From an uncultured Hyphomicrobiales bacterium (GTDB lineage Bacteria > Pseudomonadota > Alphaproteobacteria > Rhizobiales > Beijerinckiaceae): DNA of 6,004 nucleotides. Position 1 is the first letter of the stretch. Each line of letters begins with the position of its first letter. The translations under genes were made by a program, and so were the position numbers. Below the pieces are notes generated by a model. The model searched no databases, had not been told where the DNA came from, and saw only the letters and a list, made by a program, of their open reading frames with translations. Location of the stretch: NCBI GenBank assembly GCA_903916165.1, contig CAIWVR010000156.1, positions 1 to 6,004 of the forward strand, in the 5' to 3' direction. Positions 1 to 6,004 of this stretch are shown here, piece by piece.

Positions 1-1882
1 CTGGCGGGACCGATTCTTCGGGGGTCAGAAGAAGACCGGCACGCTTCAACGCGAGGCCGATGAACAGCTGCCCGCTCGCCCAGGAGATCGCGATGGCCAA
101 AATCAACCCGGCGATGGTGGGCGACATCCAGGCGACGAGCGAGGGCGAGATCAGCAGACCCGCGATCAAGGTGACAATGCCCAGCGCGACATGCGAGCGA
201 TGGCGGCGGATGATGTCGCGCAGCGGGATCGAGCCATCATCGCGGCGCTGCGGGTTCCAGCCTGTGTCGCGGCCGAAAATGATCTGCATGACAGAGCCGG
301 TCTGGATGACCATCATGATCGGCGCGATCAGCGCCGACATCAGCACTTCGAGCAAGGTCGAGACAACGAGCTTCTTGCCGCCGCCGCAGGAGTTTCGCGT
401 GTCCGCATTGTGAAGGGCGATCACGAGACCAAAGAATTTTGGCATCAGCAGGACCGCCATGGTGACGCCAAACAGCATCAGCGCGCGCTCGGAGTCGAAG
501 CGTGGCCAGACTGGAAACAGGCGGAAGTCATCGGTGAAATATTCCGGCCGGATATAGGTTGACTGCAACACCAGCACGATGCCGACCAGCAATTGCGCCA
601 TCCACAGGGGCGAGGCGAGATAGCCCATGATGCCTGTGGCAAAATGCTGGCGCGTCGGCAGGGTGAGCCCCGCGCCGCCGATGATGCGTGAATGCTGCAA
701 ATTGCCCTGCGCCCAGCGGCGGTCGCGCGTGGCGACGTCGATCAGGGAGGGCGGGCTTTCCTCGTAGGAGCCACCCAGCACGGGCAGCATATAGACCGCA
801 TAGCCGGCGCGGCGGATGAGGGCGGCTTCCACGAAATCATGGCTCAGCACATGGCCGCCGAAGGGCGGGCGTCCACGCAGCTCGGGCAGGCCACAATGGG
901 CGGCGAAAGCCATGGTCCGGATGATGGCATTGTGTCCCCAGTAATTGCCGTCGCGGCCCGACCAGATGGCCAGTCCCGAGGCGATGACCGGCCCGTAGAT
1001 GCGCGCCGCAAATTGCTGCACGCGGGCAAACATGGTGTTGCGGTTGATGATCAGCGGCAGCGTCTGGATGATGCCGGCATCCGGATCGGCCTCCATGGCC
1101 GCAGCGAGCGAGGCGATGGAATGGCCGGTCATCAGCGAGTCCGCGTCGAGCACGACCATATGCGCGTAATGCCCGCCCCAGCGGGACACGAAATCGCTGA
1201 TATTGCCCGCCTTGCGCGCGGTGTTTTTCGGACGGTGGCGGTAATGGACGCGGGCTTGCGGGCCGAGCCGGTCTCGCATGGCGAGGAAAGCACGTTCTTC
1301 TGCGATCCACACATCCGGATTGGTCGTGTCGGAGAGAAAGAACCAGTCGAAATGATCGGCCAGACCGGTCGTCTCGACGTCTTCCATCATGGCCTGCACG
1401 GCACCGAACACGCGGCTCGGTGCCTCATTATAGATCGGCATGACGACGGCGGTCTTCTCCTTCAGCGTGCCGGGCAGGGCAGGCGGCGGAGCTGCGCGAT
1501 ACAGCAGCCAGAAGAAGCCGAGCAGGCCGCTGGTAAAGGCGATCGCGATCCAGGAGAAATTGGCGACGAAGAGCACCAGCAGCGCCCATTTCAGCGGCGT
1601 GATCGCGCCGACATTCACGACGGCAAACATTTCCATCGCGCCATAAAGGGTCAGCAGAAAGCCGCCCCCGAACACCAGCAGGCGCGAGGCCCAGGGCGTA
1701 TAGGCCAGCGCGGGCGCGCTCCACGCGCGGCGCTTGCTTGCGTCGAAGCGACGAAAAGATTGCACGGGCATCGCCAGCGGCGACTCGACTGGCATGGCTG
1801 CCAGCGACGGGTCTGCAAGGGCGGCGGCACCATGTCCGGCTGCGTCAGGGCGGACGTCCTTGGCTTGTGTCAGGGTGTCCAT
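1..1882 (-). CDS. opgH: OPG glucosyltransferase OpgH (MdoH), 3' end cut by the window edge
   Basis: Family-2 glycosyltransferase of the inner membrane that builds the glucose backbone of osmoregulated periplasmic glucans from UDP-glucose and passes it to the periplasm. I translated 627 uninterrupted codons from the ATG at 1882 to the left edge. Two membrane segments (about residues 66-89 and 98-128) precede a cytosolic catalytic domain (about 140-400). That domain shows the GT2 acidic residues in LSDTTNP (184-190), VLDADS (244-249) and SHDFVEA (347-353), then NYWGHNAIIR (313-322) and RDRRW (386-390), the family's version of QxxRW. At least five hydrophobic segments follow (about 412-440, 466-490, 506-536, 564-583, 588-612). 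The ATG overlaps the end of the upstream glucan gene by 13 bases and has only a weak Shine-Dalgarno, so translational coupling is likely. The N-terminus before the first membrane segment is much shorter than in E. coli OpgH (847 aa). The stop codon lies outside the window. Family assignment is very secure. Confidence 0.96.
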   Translation of the reverse strand, partial: MDTLTQAKDVRPDAAGHGAAALADPSLAAMPVESPLAMPVQSFRRFDASKRRAWSAPALAYTPWASRLLVFGGGFLLTLYGAMEMFAVVNVGAITPLKWALLVLFVANFSWIAIAFTSGLLGFFWLLYRAAPPPALPGTLKEKTAVVMPIYNEAPSRVFGAVQAMMEDVETTGLADHFDWFFLSDTTNPDVWIAEERAFLAMRDRLGPQARVHYRHRPKNTARKAGNISDFVSRWGGHYAHMVVLDADSLMTGHSIASLAAAMEADPDAGIIQTLPLIINRNTMFARVQQFAARIYGPVIASGLAIWSGRDGNYWGHNAIIRTMAFAAHCGLPELRGRPPFGGHVLSHDFVEAALIRRAGYAVYMLPVLGGSYEESPPSLIDVATRDRRWAQGNLQHSRIIGGAGLTLPTRQHFATGIMGYLASPLWMAQLLVGIVLVLQSTYIRPEYFTDDFRLFPVWPRFDSERALMLFGVTMAVLLMPKFFGLVIALHNADTRNSCGGGKKLVVSTLLEVLMSALIAPIMMVIQTGSVMQIIFGRDTGWNPQRRDDGSIPLRDIIRRHRSHVALGIVTLIAGLLISPSLVAWMSPTIAGLILAIAISWASGQLFIGLALKRAGLLLTPEESVPP

Positions 1883-3429
1883 CGATAAAGCCAGGTCTCA
1901 CTGATCGGCTTGCCCTGCGATTCAAGCAACAGACGCAATTCGCTCAGCGCCTCGCTTCCGGCATCCATGTCGAAGATCACGCGCATGCTTTTGCGCTCTC
2001 GATCCAGAAATGTGCGGACGGAAGAAATGGCACCGGGTGAGGCGGTCAAGTTTGCATTGATCTCCGGCGAGCGGTGTGGGTCGGCGATCACATCGCCGGT
2101 AAAATCGACAAGAAAGCGGCGCCTGCGCGCCCCTGATTGGGCCGTGGCCCGACCCGAGCGCGACCCGGCCACCTGTGCCAGCGGCGGACGGTTGGGGGCC
2201 TGCCAGCACCAGAACTGGCGATAGGCGTAAGACACCTCGGCACCCGCCGCGAGGGGCTGCCTGGCCCTCCAATAGGCGATCATATTGCCGTTCACTTCGG
2301 AATCGGTGGGGATCTCGACAAGCGTGACTTCGCCGGGCCCCCAGTCCCCGATCGGTTCGATCCAGAGAGAAGGCCGCCATTCCCAATGCTGCAGGTCATC
2401 CTGAAACTGGGAGAAACCGCGTTCGCGCTGCAGGAAGCCAAAGCCTTGCGGACTGGAATCCACAAAAGCCGAGACCTGCAACGTCTCGCGGTTGGAAACC
2501 GGACGCCACAGCCATTCATGGGCACCGTTCAGGATCTGGAGGCCCGAGACCTCATGTGCGGCCGGGCGGATGTCGTCGCGGCGCCGGTCCAGCGGGCCAA
2601 ACACATAGGTCCCGGCCATGGTCGCAATGCCGTAATGGTCGACATTGGTGCGCGCGAACAATGTGCATTCGGTGTCGATGATCGTCGCATCGCCCGGGCG
2701 CAGGGTGAAGCGATAGGCACCGGTCACGCTCTCGGAATCAAGCAGGGCATGCATGACGATGGCATTGCTGGCGAGCGTCGGCTTCTCGATCCAGATGGCG
2801 CGGAAAGACGGCGTCTCCTCGCCGCGTGGGTCGGCCGTGCGGATCGACAGGCCGCGTGCCACGACACCGAAGTTCTGATGATTGGCGCGTGCGCGAAAGA
2901 AACTCGCCCCCTGGAAGATCGCAACCTCCGACATCCGGCCGTCAATCGGGCGCAGGATGCGGAAACCCGAGAAGCCCAGGTCACCTATATTGGACGGAAT
3001 CGAGACTTTTCCGAAATCGAAAAGATCTGTCGCATAGGCGAGCTTTCTCTCGAAGCCATTCTCGACGACGTGGATCTGGATCTGTGCCGAAAAAATGGAG
3101 CCGCGATGCAAGGGCTCGATGACGAAACCGGTGTTTGCGTCTTTCCAGATATGAGTGTCGGGCTTGCTCTTGATGCTGACATAGAGATCATGGGGCAGGC
3201 TTGCGAAAGGGTCGCCAAGCGGCGCGTTCGGGGCCTTGTAGGGACGCTTCGCGAGGTCCCGCGCCATATCGAGAATGCGCGCGGAATCGAAGCTCTGGGC
3301 TTGCGGCACGGGCGGGGTCGCCGGGGCTGGTGATGGTATGGGTGATTGCGCGTGTGCCGTCGTCGATTCGACCACGGCTGCGGCAACGGAGCCGACGGCG
3401 AGTTTCAGCAGATCCCTACGCTTGTACAT
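1870..3429 (-). CDS. opgG: Periplasmic glucan biosynthesis protein, OpgG/OpgD (MdoG) family, with Tat signal
   Basis: Periplasmic protein of the MdoG family, 519 aa from the chosen ATG, needed for OPG synthesis or shaping. E. coli OpgG and OpgD have been reported as beta-1,2-glucan hydrolases (GH186). Residues 1-27 form a signal peptide with twin arginines in YKRRDLLKLA, a hydrophobic stretch, and a probable cleavage after AHA (25-27). A Pro/Ala-rich linker follows. The main domain (about 47-390) carries family blocks FQGASFFRA (172-180), LLDSESVTGAYRF, RPSLWIEPIGDWGPGE (352-367) and the acidic run EIPTDSE (373-379). The rest is a C-terminal beta domain. The frame stays open upstream to a TTG at 3507, but the ATG at 3429 places the Tat motif at the N-terminus and is preferred. 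GGAG at 3444-3447 is 14 bases away, rather distant. It is first in a pair with opgH. The Tat signal resembles E. coli OpgD more than Sec-exported OpgG, so the paralogue name is uncertain; the family is not. Confidence 0.94.
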   Translation of the reverse strand: MYKRRDLLKLAVGSVAAAVVESTTAHAQSPIPSPAPATPPVPQAQSFDSARILDMARDLAKRPYKAPNAPLGDPFASLPHDLYVSIKSKPDTHIWKDANTGFVIEPLHRGSIFSAQIQIHVVENGFERKLAYATDLFDFGKVSIPSNIGDLGFSGFRILRPIDGRMSEVAIFQGASFFRARANHQNFGVVARGLSIRTADPRGEETPSFRAIWIEKPTLASNAIVMHALLDSESVTGAYRFTLRPGDATIIDTECTLFARTNVDHYGIATMAGTYVFGPLDRRRDDIRPAAHEVSGLQILNGAHEWLWRPVSNRETLQVSAFVDSSPQGFGFLQRERGFSQFQDDLQHWEWRPSLWIEPIGDWGPGEVTLVEIPTDSEVNGNMIAYWRARQPLAAGAEVSYAYRQFWCWQAPNRPPLAQVAGSRSGRATAQSGARRRRFLVDFTGDVIADPHRSPEINANLTASPGAISSVRTFLDRERKSMRVIFDMDAGSEALSELRLLLESQGKPISETWLYRWTP

Positions 3430-3487
3430 ATTGGGGTTTTCGGCTCCGATAGGCGTTGGGCATCCTTCACCGGACGCACCTTGATTA

Positions 3488-3497
3488 CTTATATATA
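3488..3497 (-). promoter_or_regulatory. Possible -10 element for the opgG-opgH operon
   Basis: The minus strand reads TATATATAAG here, inside the only strongly AT-rich patch between the divergent genes, and contains TATATA and TATAAG hexamers. A transcript starting just downstream would have a leader of roughly 50 bases before the ATG at 3429. I see no good -35 hexamer at 16-18 bases, so this is a weak prediction resting on composition and position. Confidence 0.25.
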
Positions 3498-3604
3498 AAA
3501 ATGGCAACTCGCGAGCCGGATTTTATGGCAAGACACGCTGATTCGAGAGCTTTTTTATTCTGTCGCGGCAGGCGAGCCCCGAGCTGGCCAATGCGGCTGA
3601 CACT

Positions 3605-3608
3605 GGAG
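3605..3608 (+). promoter_or_regulatory. Ribosome binding site of glmU
   Basis: GGAG lies five bases before the ATG at 3614. A GTG at 3608 would add two residues in frame but overlaps the Shine-Dalgarno itself, so this site decides for the ATG. Confidence 0.7.
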
Positions 3609-3613
3609 TGAGC

Positions 3614-4981
3614 ATGATCTCGACCGACACGAACGCGCGGACCTGTCTTGCCATCGTGCTCGCCGCTGGCGAGGGCACGCGGATGAACTCGTCCCGTACC
3701 AAGGTTTTGCATGAAGTCGGCGGGCGCTCGATGCTTGCCCATGTGCTGGCGAGCCTGGGGGCGGCTGGCACGGATGCGGTGTCCGTCGTGGTGGGTCCCG
3801 GTCGCGAGGATGTTGCCGAGGCGGCGCGACAGGCGTCGCCCAGTGCCGAGATCTTCGTGCAGGGTGAGCGTCTCGGCACGGCCCATGCCGTGCTGGCGGC
3901 GCGTGCGGCGCTGGTGCGTGGTTATGATGACGTGCTCGTCCTGTTTGCCGACACGCCGCTTGTGACACCGGCCACGCTGGTCGCCCTTCGAGGTGCGCTG
4001 GCGCATGGCGCGTCGCTTGCCGCGCTTGGCTTCGAGCCCGATGATCCTGCGGGCTATGGTCGCCTGCTGATCGAAGGCGGTCGCCTCGTTGCCATCCGCG
4101 AGCATAAGGACGCCAGCGAGGCCGAGCGCCGCACCGGCCTGTGCAATGCCGGATTGATGGCCCTGTCGGGTCGCGAGGCGCTGCGGCTGCTCGATGCCAT
4201 CGGCAATGCCAATGTCCAGAAGGAATTCTATCTGACCGACGCGGTCGAGGCGGCGCGCGCGGCGGGCCTGGCCACGGTTCATGTCCTGGCGGGCAAACAT
4301 GAGGTGATGGGCGTCAACGATCGCGTGCAGCTGGCTGCAGCTGAAGCCATTTTTCAGTCACGGATGCGCGAGGCAGCCATGCGCGGGGGGGCCACATTGG
4401 TCGCGCCGGAGACGGTGTTCTTCTCCCATGACACACGGCTCGGTCGTGATGTGCTGGTGGAGCCCCATGTGGTCTTCCTGCCGGGCTGCGTGGTCGAGGA
4501 TGGTGCCATCATTCACGCTTTCACCCATCTTGAGGGTGCCATTGTGCGCGCGGGTGCCACCGCCGGCCCCTATGCGCGGCTGCGGCCCAAGGCTGATCTC
4601 GGCCCGAAATCGAAGGTCGGCAATTTCGTGGAGATCAAGGCGGCGCAGATCGGGGCCGGTGCCAAGATCAGCCACCTCAGCTATATTGGCGACGCCAGCG
4701 TGGGCGCGGACGCCAATATTGGTGCCGGGACGATCACCTGCAATTATGACGGCTTCAACAAGGCCCGCACCGAGATCGGTGAGGGTGCCTTTGTGGGCTC
4801 GAACTCGTCGCTCGTCGCGCCGGTGCGGATCGGGGCCGGGGCTTATGTCGGTTCGGGCTCGGTGATCACAAGGGATGTCGCGCCGGACGGGCTGGCGCTC
4901 TCGCGTGCAACACAGGTCGAAAAGGCAGGCTGGGCCGCGCGGTTTCGCACCATGCAGGCCAAACGGCCCCGGCAGCGTTGA
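3614..4981 (+). CDS. glmU: Bifunctional UDP-GlcNAc pyrophosphorylase / GlcN-1-P acetyltransferase GlmU
   Basis: Cytosolic enzyme for the last two steps to UDP-N-acetylglucosamine: it acetylates glucosamine-1-phosphate with acetyl-CoA, then couples the product to UTP. The 455-aa length is normal. The N-terminal uridyltransferase has LAAGEGTRM (16-24) with Lys30, [10 protein letters not shown] (83-92), the metal-binding Asp113 in FADTPL, Asn178 in CNAGL and Asn235 in GVND. The C-terminal half is a left-handed beta-helix of hexapeptide repeats. It keeps the acetyltransferase residues matching E. coli Arg333, Lys351, His363, Tyr366, Asn377 and Lys392, here Arg324, Lys342, His354, Tyr357, Asn368 and Lys383, including the block [13 protein letters not shown] (368-380). 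Both active sites therefore look intact. glmS follows 117 bases downstream on the same strand with no visible terminator, so co-transcription is plausible. GlmM, the intermediate step, is not in the window. Confidence 0.98.
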   Translation: MISTDTNARTCLAIVLAAGEGTRMNSSRTKVLHEVGGRSMLAHVLASLGAAGTDAVSVVVGPGREDVAEAARQASPSAEIFVQGERLGTAHAVLAARAALVRGYDDVLVLFADTPLVTPATLVALRGALAHGASLAALGFEPDDPAGYGRLLIEGGRLVAIREHKDASEAERRTGLCNAGLMALSGREALRLLDAIGNANVQKEFYLTDAVEAARAAGLATVHVLAGKHEVMGVNDRVQLAAAEAIFQSRMREAAMRGGATLVAPETVFFSHDTRLGRDVLVEPHVVFLPGCVVEDGAIIHAFTHLEGAIVRAGATAGPYARLRPKADLGPKSKVGNFVEIKAAQIGAGAKISHLSYIGDASVGADANIGAGTITCNYDGFNKARTEIGEGAFVGSNSSLVAPVRIGAGAYVGSGSVITRDVAPDGLALSRATQVEKAGWAARFRTMQAKRPRQR

Positions 4982-5098
4982 GCCGGGAAAGCGACAGCGT
5001 TGCAATTTTGCCGTAACGTTTTGCAATGCAAAGTGTCTTGATGGGCCGCGCCGCCCCGGTCTAGCAAGATCGTCTGGCGACATGGAGTCGATGAAAGC
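4982..5098 (+). promoter_or_regulatory. glmU-glmS intergenic region with tandem TTGCAA palindromes
   Basis: The self-complementary hexamer TTGCAA occurs at 5000-5005 and 5021-5026; as TTGCAAT it repeats exactly 21 bases apart. The second copy sits inside the near-perfect palindrome TTTGCAATGCAAA (5020-5032). The octamer CAGCGTTG also repeats at 4973-4980 and 4995-5002. This could be an operator or part of a glmS promoter. A poor promoter match, TTGATG (5038-5043) with TAGCAA (5062-5067), lies downstream. No terminator with a T-run is seen. The regulatory role is inferred. Confidence 0.35.
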
Positions 5099-6004
5099 AT
5101 GTGCGGCATTGTCGGGATTGTGGGCGCTTCGCCCGTCGCGGAGCAGATCGTGGAATCGCTCCGCCGGCTGGAATATCGCGGTTACGATTCAGCGGGCGTC
5201 GCCACGCTCGAGGACGGGCACCTCACCCGCGTGCGGGCCGAGGGCAAGCTGAAAAATCTGGCGGCGAAGCTTCGGGAACATCCCCTGAAGGGCGCGGTTG
5301 GCATCGGTCATACCCGCTGGGCGACGCATGGCCGGCCCACCGAGAACAACGCGCATCCGCACGCGACCGACAGGGTCGCGGTGGTTCATAATGGCATTAT
5401 CGAGAACTTTCGCGAGCTCCGCGAGGAACTGACCGCGCGCGGCCATGTCTTCAAGACCGAGACCGACACCGAAGTCGTCGCCCATCTCGTCACCGACGAA
5501 ATGCAGAATGGTCATGGCGCGCGTGATGCCGTTGCGGCCGCCTTGCCGCGCCTGCGCGGGGCCTTTGCGCTGGCGTTCATCTTCGACGGCGCGCCCGATC
5601 TGCTGATTGGCGCGCGCCAGGGCGCACCGCTGGCGGTCGGCTGGGGCGAGGGCGAGATGTATCTGGGCTCTGATGCGCTGGCGCTCGCGCCCTTCACAAG
5701 CACCATCACCTATCTCGACGATGGCGACTGGGCGGTGCTCAGTCCCCGCGGCGCAGATGTCTTTGATGCGCATGGGCGGCCCGCCCTTCGCGCCAAGGTG
5801 CAGACGCAAGCCTCGGCCTTTCTCGTCGACAAGGGCAATCATCGCCATTTCATGGCGAAGGAAATTCATGAGCAGCCGGAGGTCGTCGGTCGCACGCTGG
5901 CGCATTATCTCGACATGTCGTCGGGTGCCGTGCGCTTGCCGTTCGATCTGCCGTTCGACCCCAAGAGGCTGACGCGGATCACCATATCCGCCTGCGGCAC
6001 TGCC
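5099..6004 (+). CDS. glmS: Glutamine-fructose-6-phosphate aminotransferase GlmS, 3' part cut by the window edge
   Basis: Cytosolic enzyme that uses glutamine to turn fructose-6-phosphate into glucosamine-6-phosphate, the first committed step to UDP-GlcNAc. The window holds 302 codons, about half of a typical protein of roughly 600 aa. The start is fixed by chemistry: the protein begins MCGIVGIVG, and Cys2 becomes the N-terminal nucleophile after Met removal. Glutaminase-domain landmarks are YRGYDSAG (26-33), HTRWATHG (71-78), the oxyanion-hole pair Asn98-Gly99 in VVHNGIIEN, and Asp123 in ETDTE. HFMAKEIHEQPEV (250-262) leads into the sugar-isomerase part, whose first strand ISACGTA (296-302) ends the window. 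GGAG at 5084-5087 is 11 bases upstream, slightly far; two out-of-frame ATGs (5082, 5091) lie nearby. Together with glmU it forms an amino-sugar precursor pair. Confidence 0.97.
   Translation, partial: MCGIVGIVGASPVAEQIVESLRRLEYRGYDSAGVATLEDGHLTRVRAEGKLKNLAAKLREHPLKGAVGIGHTRWATHGRPTENNAHPHATDRVAVVHNGIIENFRELREELTARGHVFKTETDTEVVAHLVTDEMQNGHGARDAVAAALPRLRGAFALAFIFDGAPDLLIGARQGAPLAVGWGEGEMYLGSDALALAPFTSTITYLDDGDWAVLSPRGADVFDAHGRPALRAKVQTQASAFLVDKGNHRHFMAKEIHEQPEVVGRTLAHYLDMSSGAVRLPFDLPFDPKRLTRITISACGTA

Larger units (their letters stand above)
3430..3613. promoter_or_regulatory. Divergent intergenic region between opgG and glmU
   Basis: This is a 184-base gap between two head-to-head operons, so promoters for both directions are expected here. 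Visible elements are the AT-rich stretch at 3486-3500, the octamer palindrome CTCGCGAG at 3508-3515, and the heptamer ATGGCAA repeated at 3501-3507 and 3525-3531. A T-run followed by TATTCT (3556-3561) could serve as a plus-strand -10, but no matching -35 stands out. No hairpin terminator or RNA gene was recognised. The promoter role is inferred from gene orientation; the exact sites are uncertain. Confidence 0.5.

Noticed and set aside
1..1882. Possible frameshift or pseudogene in opgH, because only short complete minus-strand frames are apparent there
   Set aside because: Direct translation from 1882 gives 627 continuous codons with every expected motif in order. The frame simply has no stop inside the window.
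692..1888. 398-codon plus-strand open frame antisense to opgH
   Set aside because: It lies opposite a gene with unmistakable OpgH motifs. Its translation is rich in Arg, His and Gly with no recognisable domain, as expected of a GC-rich antisense shadow.
2137..3333. 398-codon plus-strand open frame antisense to opgG
   Set aside because: It is a shadow of the well-supported MdoG-family gene. The equal length to the other antisense frame is coincidence; the two translations look unrelated.
3430..3507. TTG start at 3507 that would extend the OPG protein by 26 residues
   Set aside because: The extension would bury the Tat signal inside the protein, starts upstream of the likely promoter and uses a rare start codon.
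3485..4300. 271-codon minus-strand open frame covering the divergent gap and the 5' half of glmU
   Set aside because: Most of it is antisense to conserved glmU sequence, and its composition is that of a shadow frame.
4358..5083. 241-codon minus-strand open frame opposite the end of glmU
   Set aside because: It is antisense to the GlmU beta-helix domain. Its low-complexity Arg/His/Gly composition shows no family motif.
4982..5098. glmS ribozyme/riboswitch upstream of glmS
   Set aside because: The known ribozyme class is mainly in Gram-positive bacteria and is longer than this 117-base gap comfortably holds. I see none of its conserved core.
5189..5905. 238-codon minus-strand open frame opposite glmS
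   Set aside because: It is antisense to the conserved GlmS glutaminase domain and shows no independent support.

Overview
The window looks like ordinary chromosome from a GC-rich proteobacterium. The protein families and the style of GlmU and GlmS suggest an alphaproteobacterium, perhaps Hyphomicrobiales/Rhizobiales. This is inferred from codon use and sequence style, not from a marker gene or a search. All four genes belong to the cell envelope. No RNA gene, mobile element, CRISPR array or phage remnant was seen.

Left half (1 to about 3429, minus strand): a two-gene operon for osmoregulated periplasmic glucans (OPGs). The upstream gene, opgG/opgD-like, encodes a periplasmic glucan-processing protein with a twin-arginine (Tat) signal peptide. 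Its last 13 bases overlap the start of opgH (mdoH), the inner-membrane glucosyltransferase that polymerises glucose from UDP-glucose. opgH runs off the left edge after 627 codons; its reading frame is open all the way.

Middle (3430-3613): a divergent, locally AT-rich intergenic region that should carry promoters for both directions. It shows a -10-like TATATA on the minus strand, a short repeated heptamer and a clear ribosome binding site for glmU.

Right half (3614-6004, plus strand): glmU (complete, 455 aa) followed by glmS (first 302 codons, cut by the right edge). GlmS makes glucosamine-6-phosphate and GlmU makes UDP-N-acetylglucosamine, the precursor of peptidoglycan and lipopolysaccharide. 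The linking enzyme GlmM is not in the window. The 117-base glmU-glmS gap has no visible terminator and carries closely spaced AT-rich palindromes that could be an operator.

Together the window places periplasmic glucan synthesis (UDP-glucose) back to back with amino-sugar precursor synthesis (UDP-GlcNAc). I found no convincing undescribed system. The points most worth a second look are the palindromes before glmS, the short OpgH N-terminus, the Tat signal on the OPG protein and a small out-of-frame ORF overlapping its start codon.
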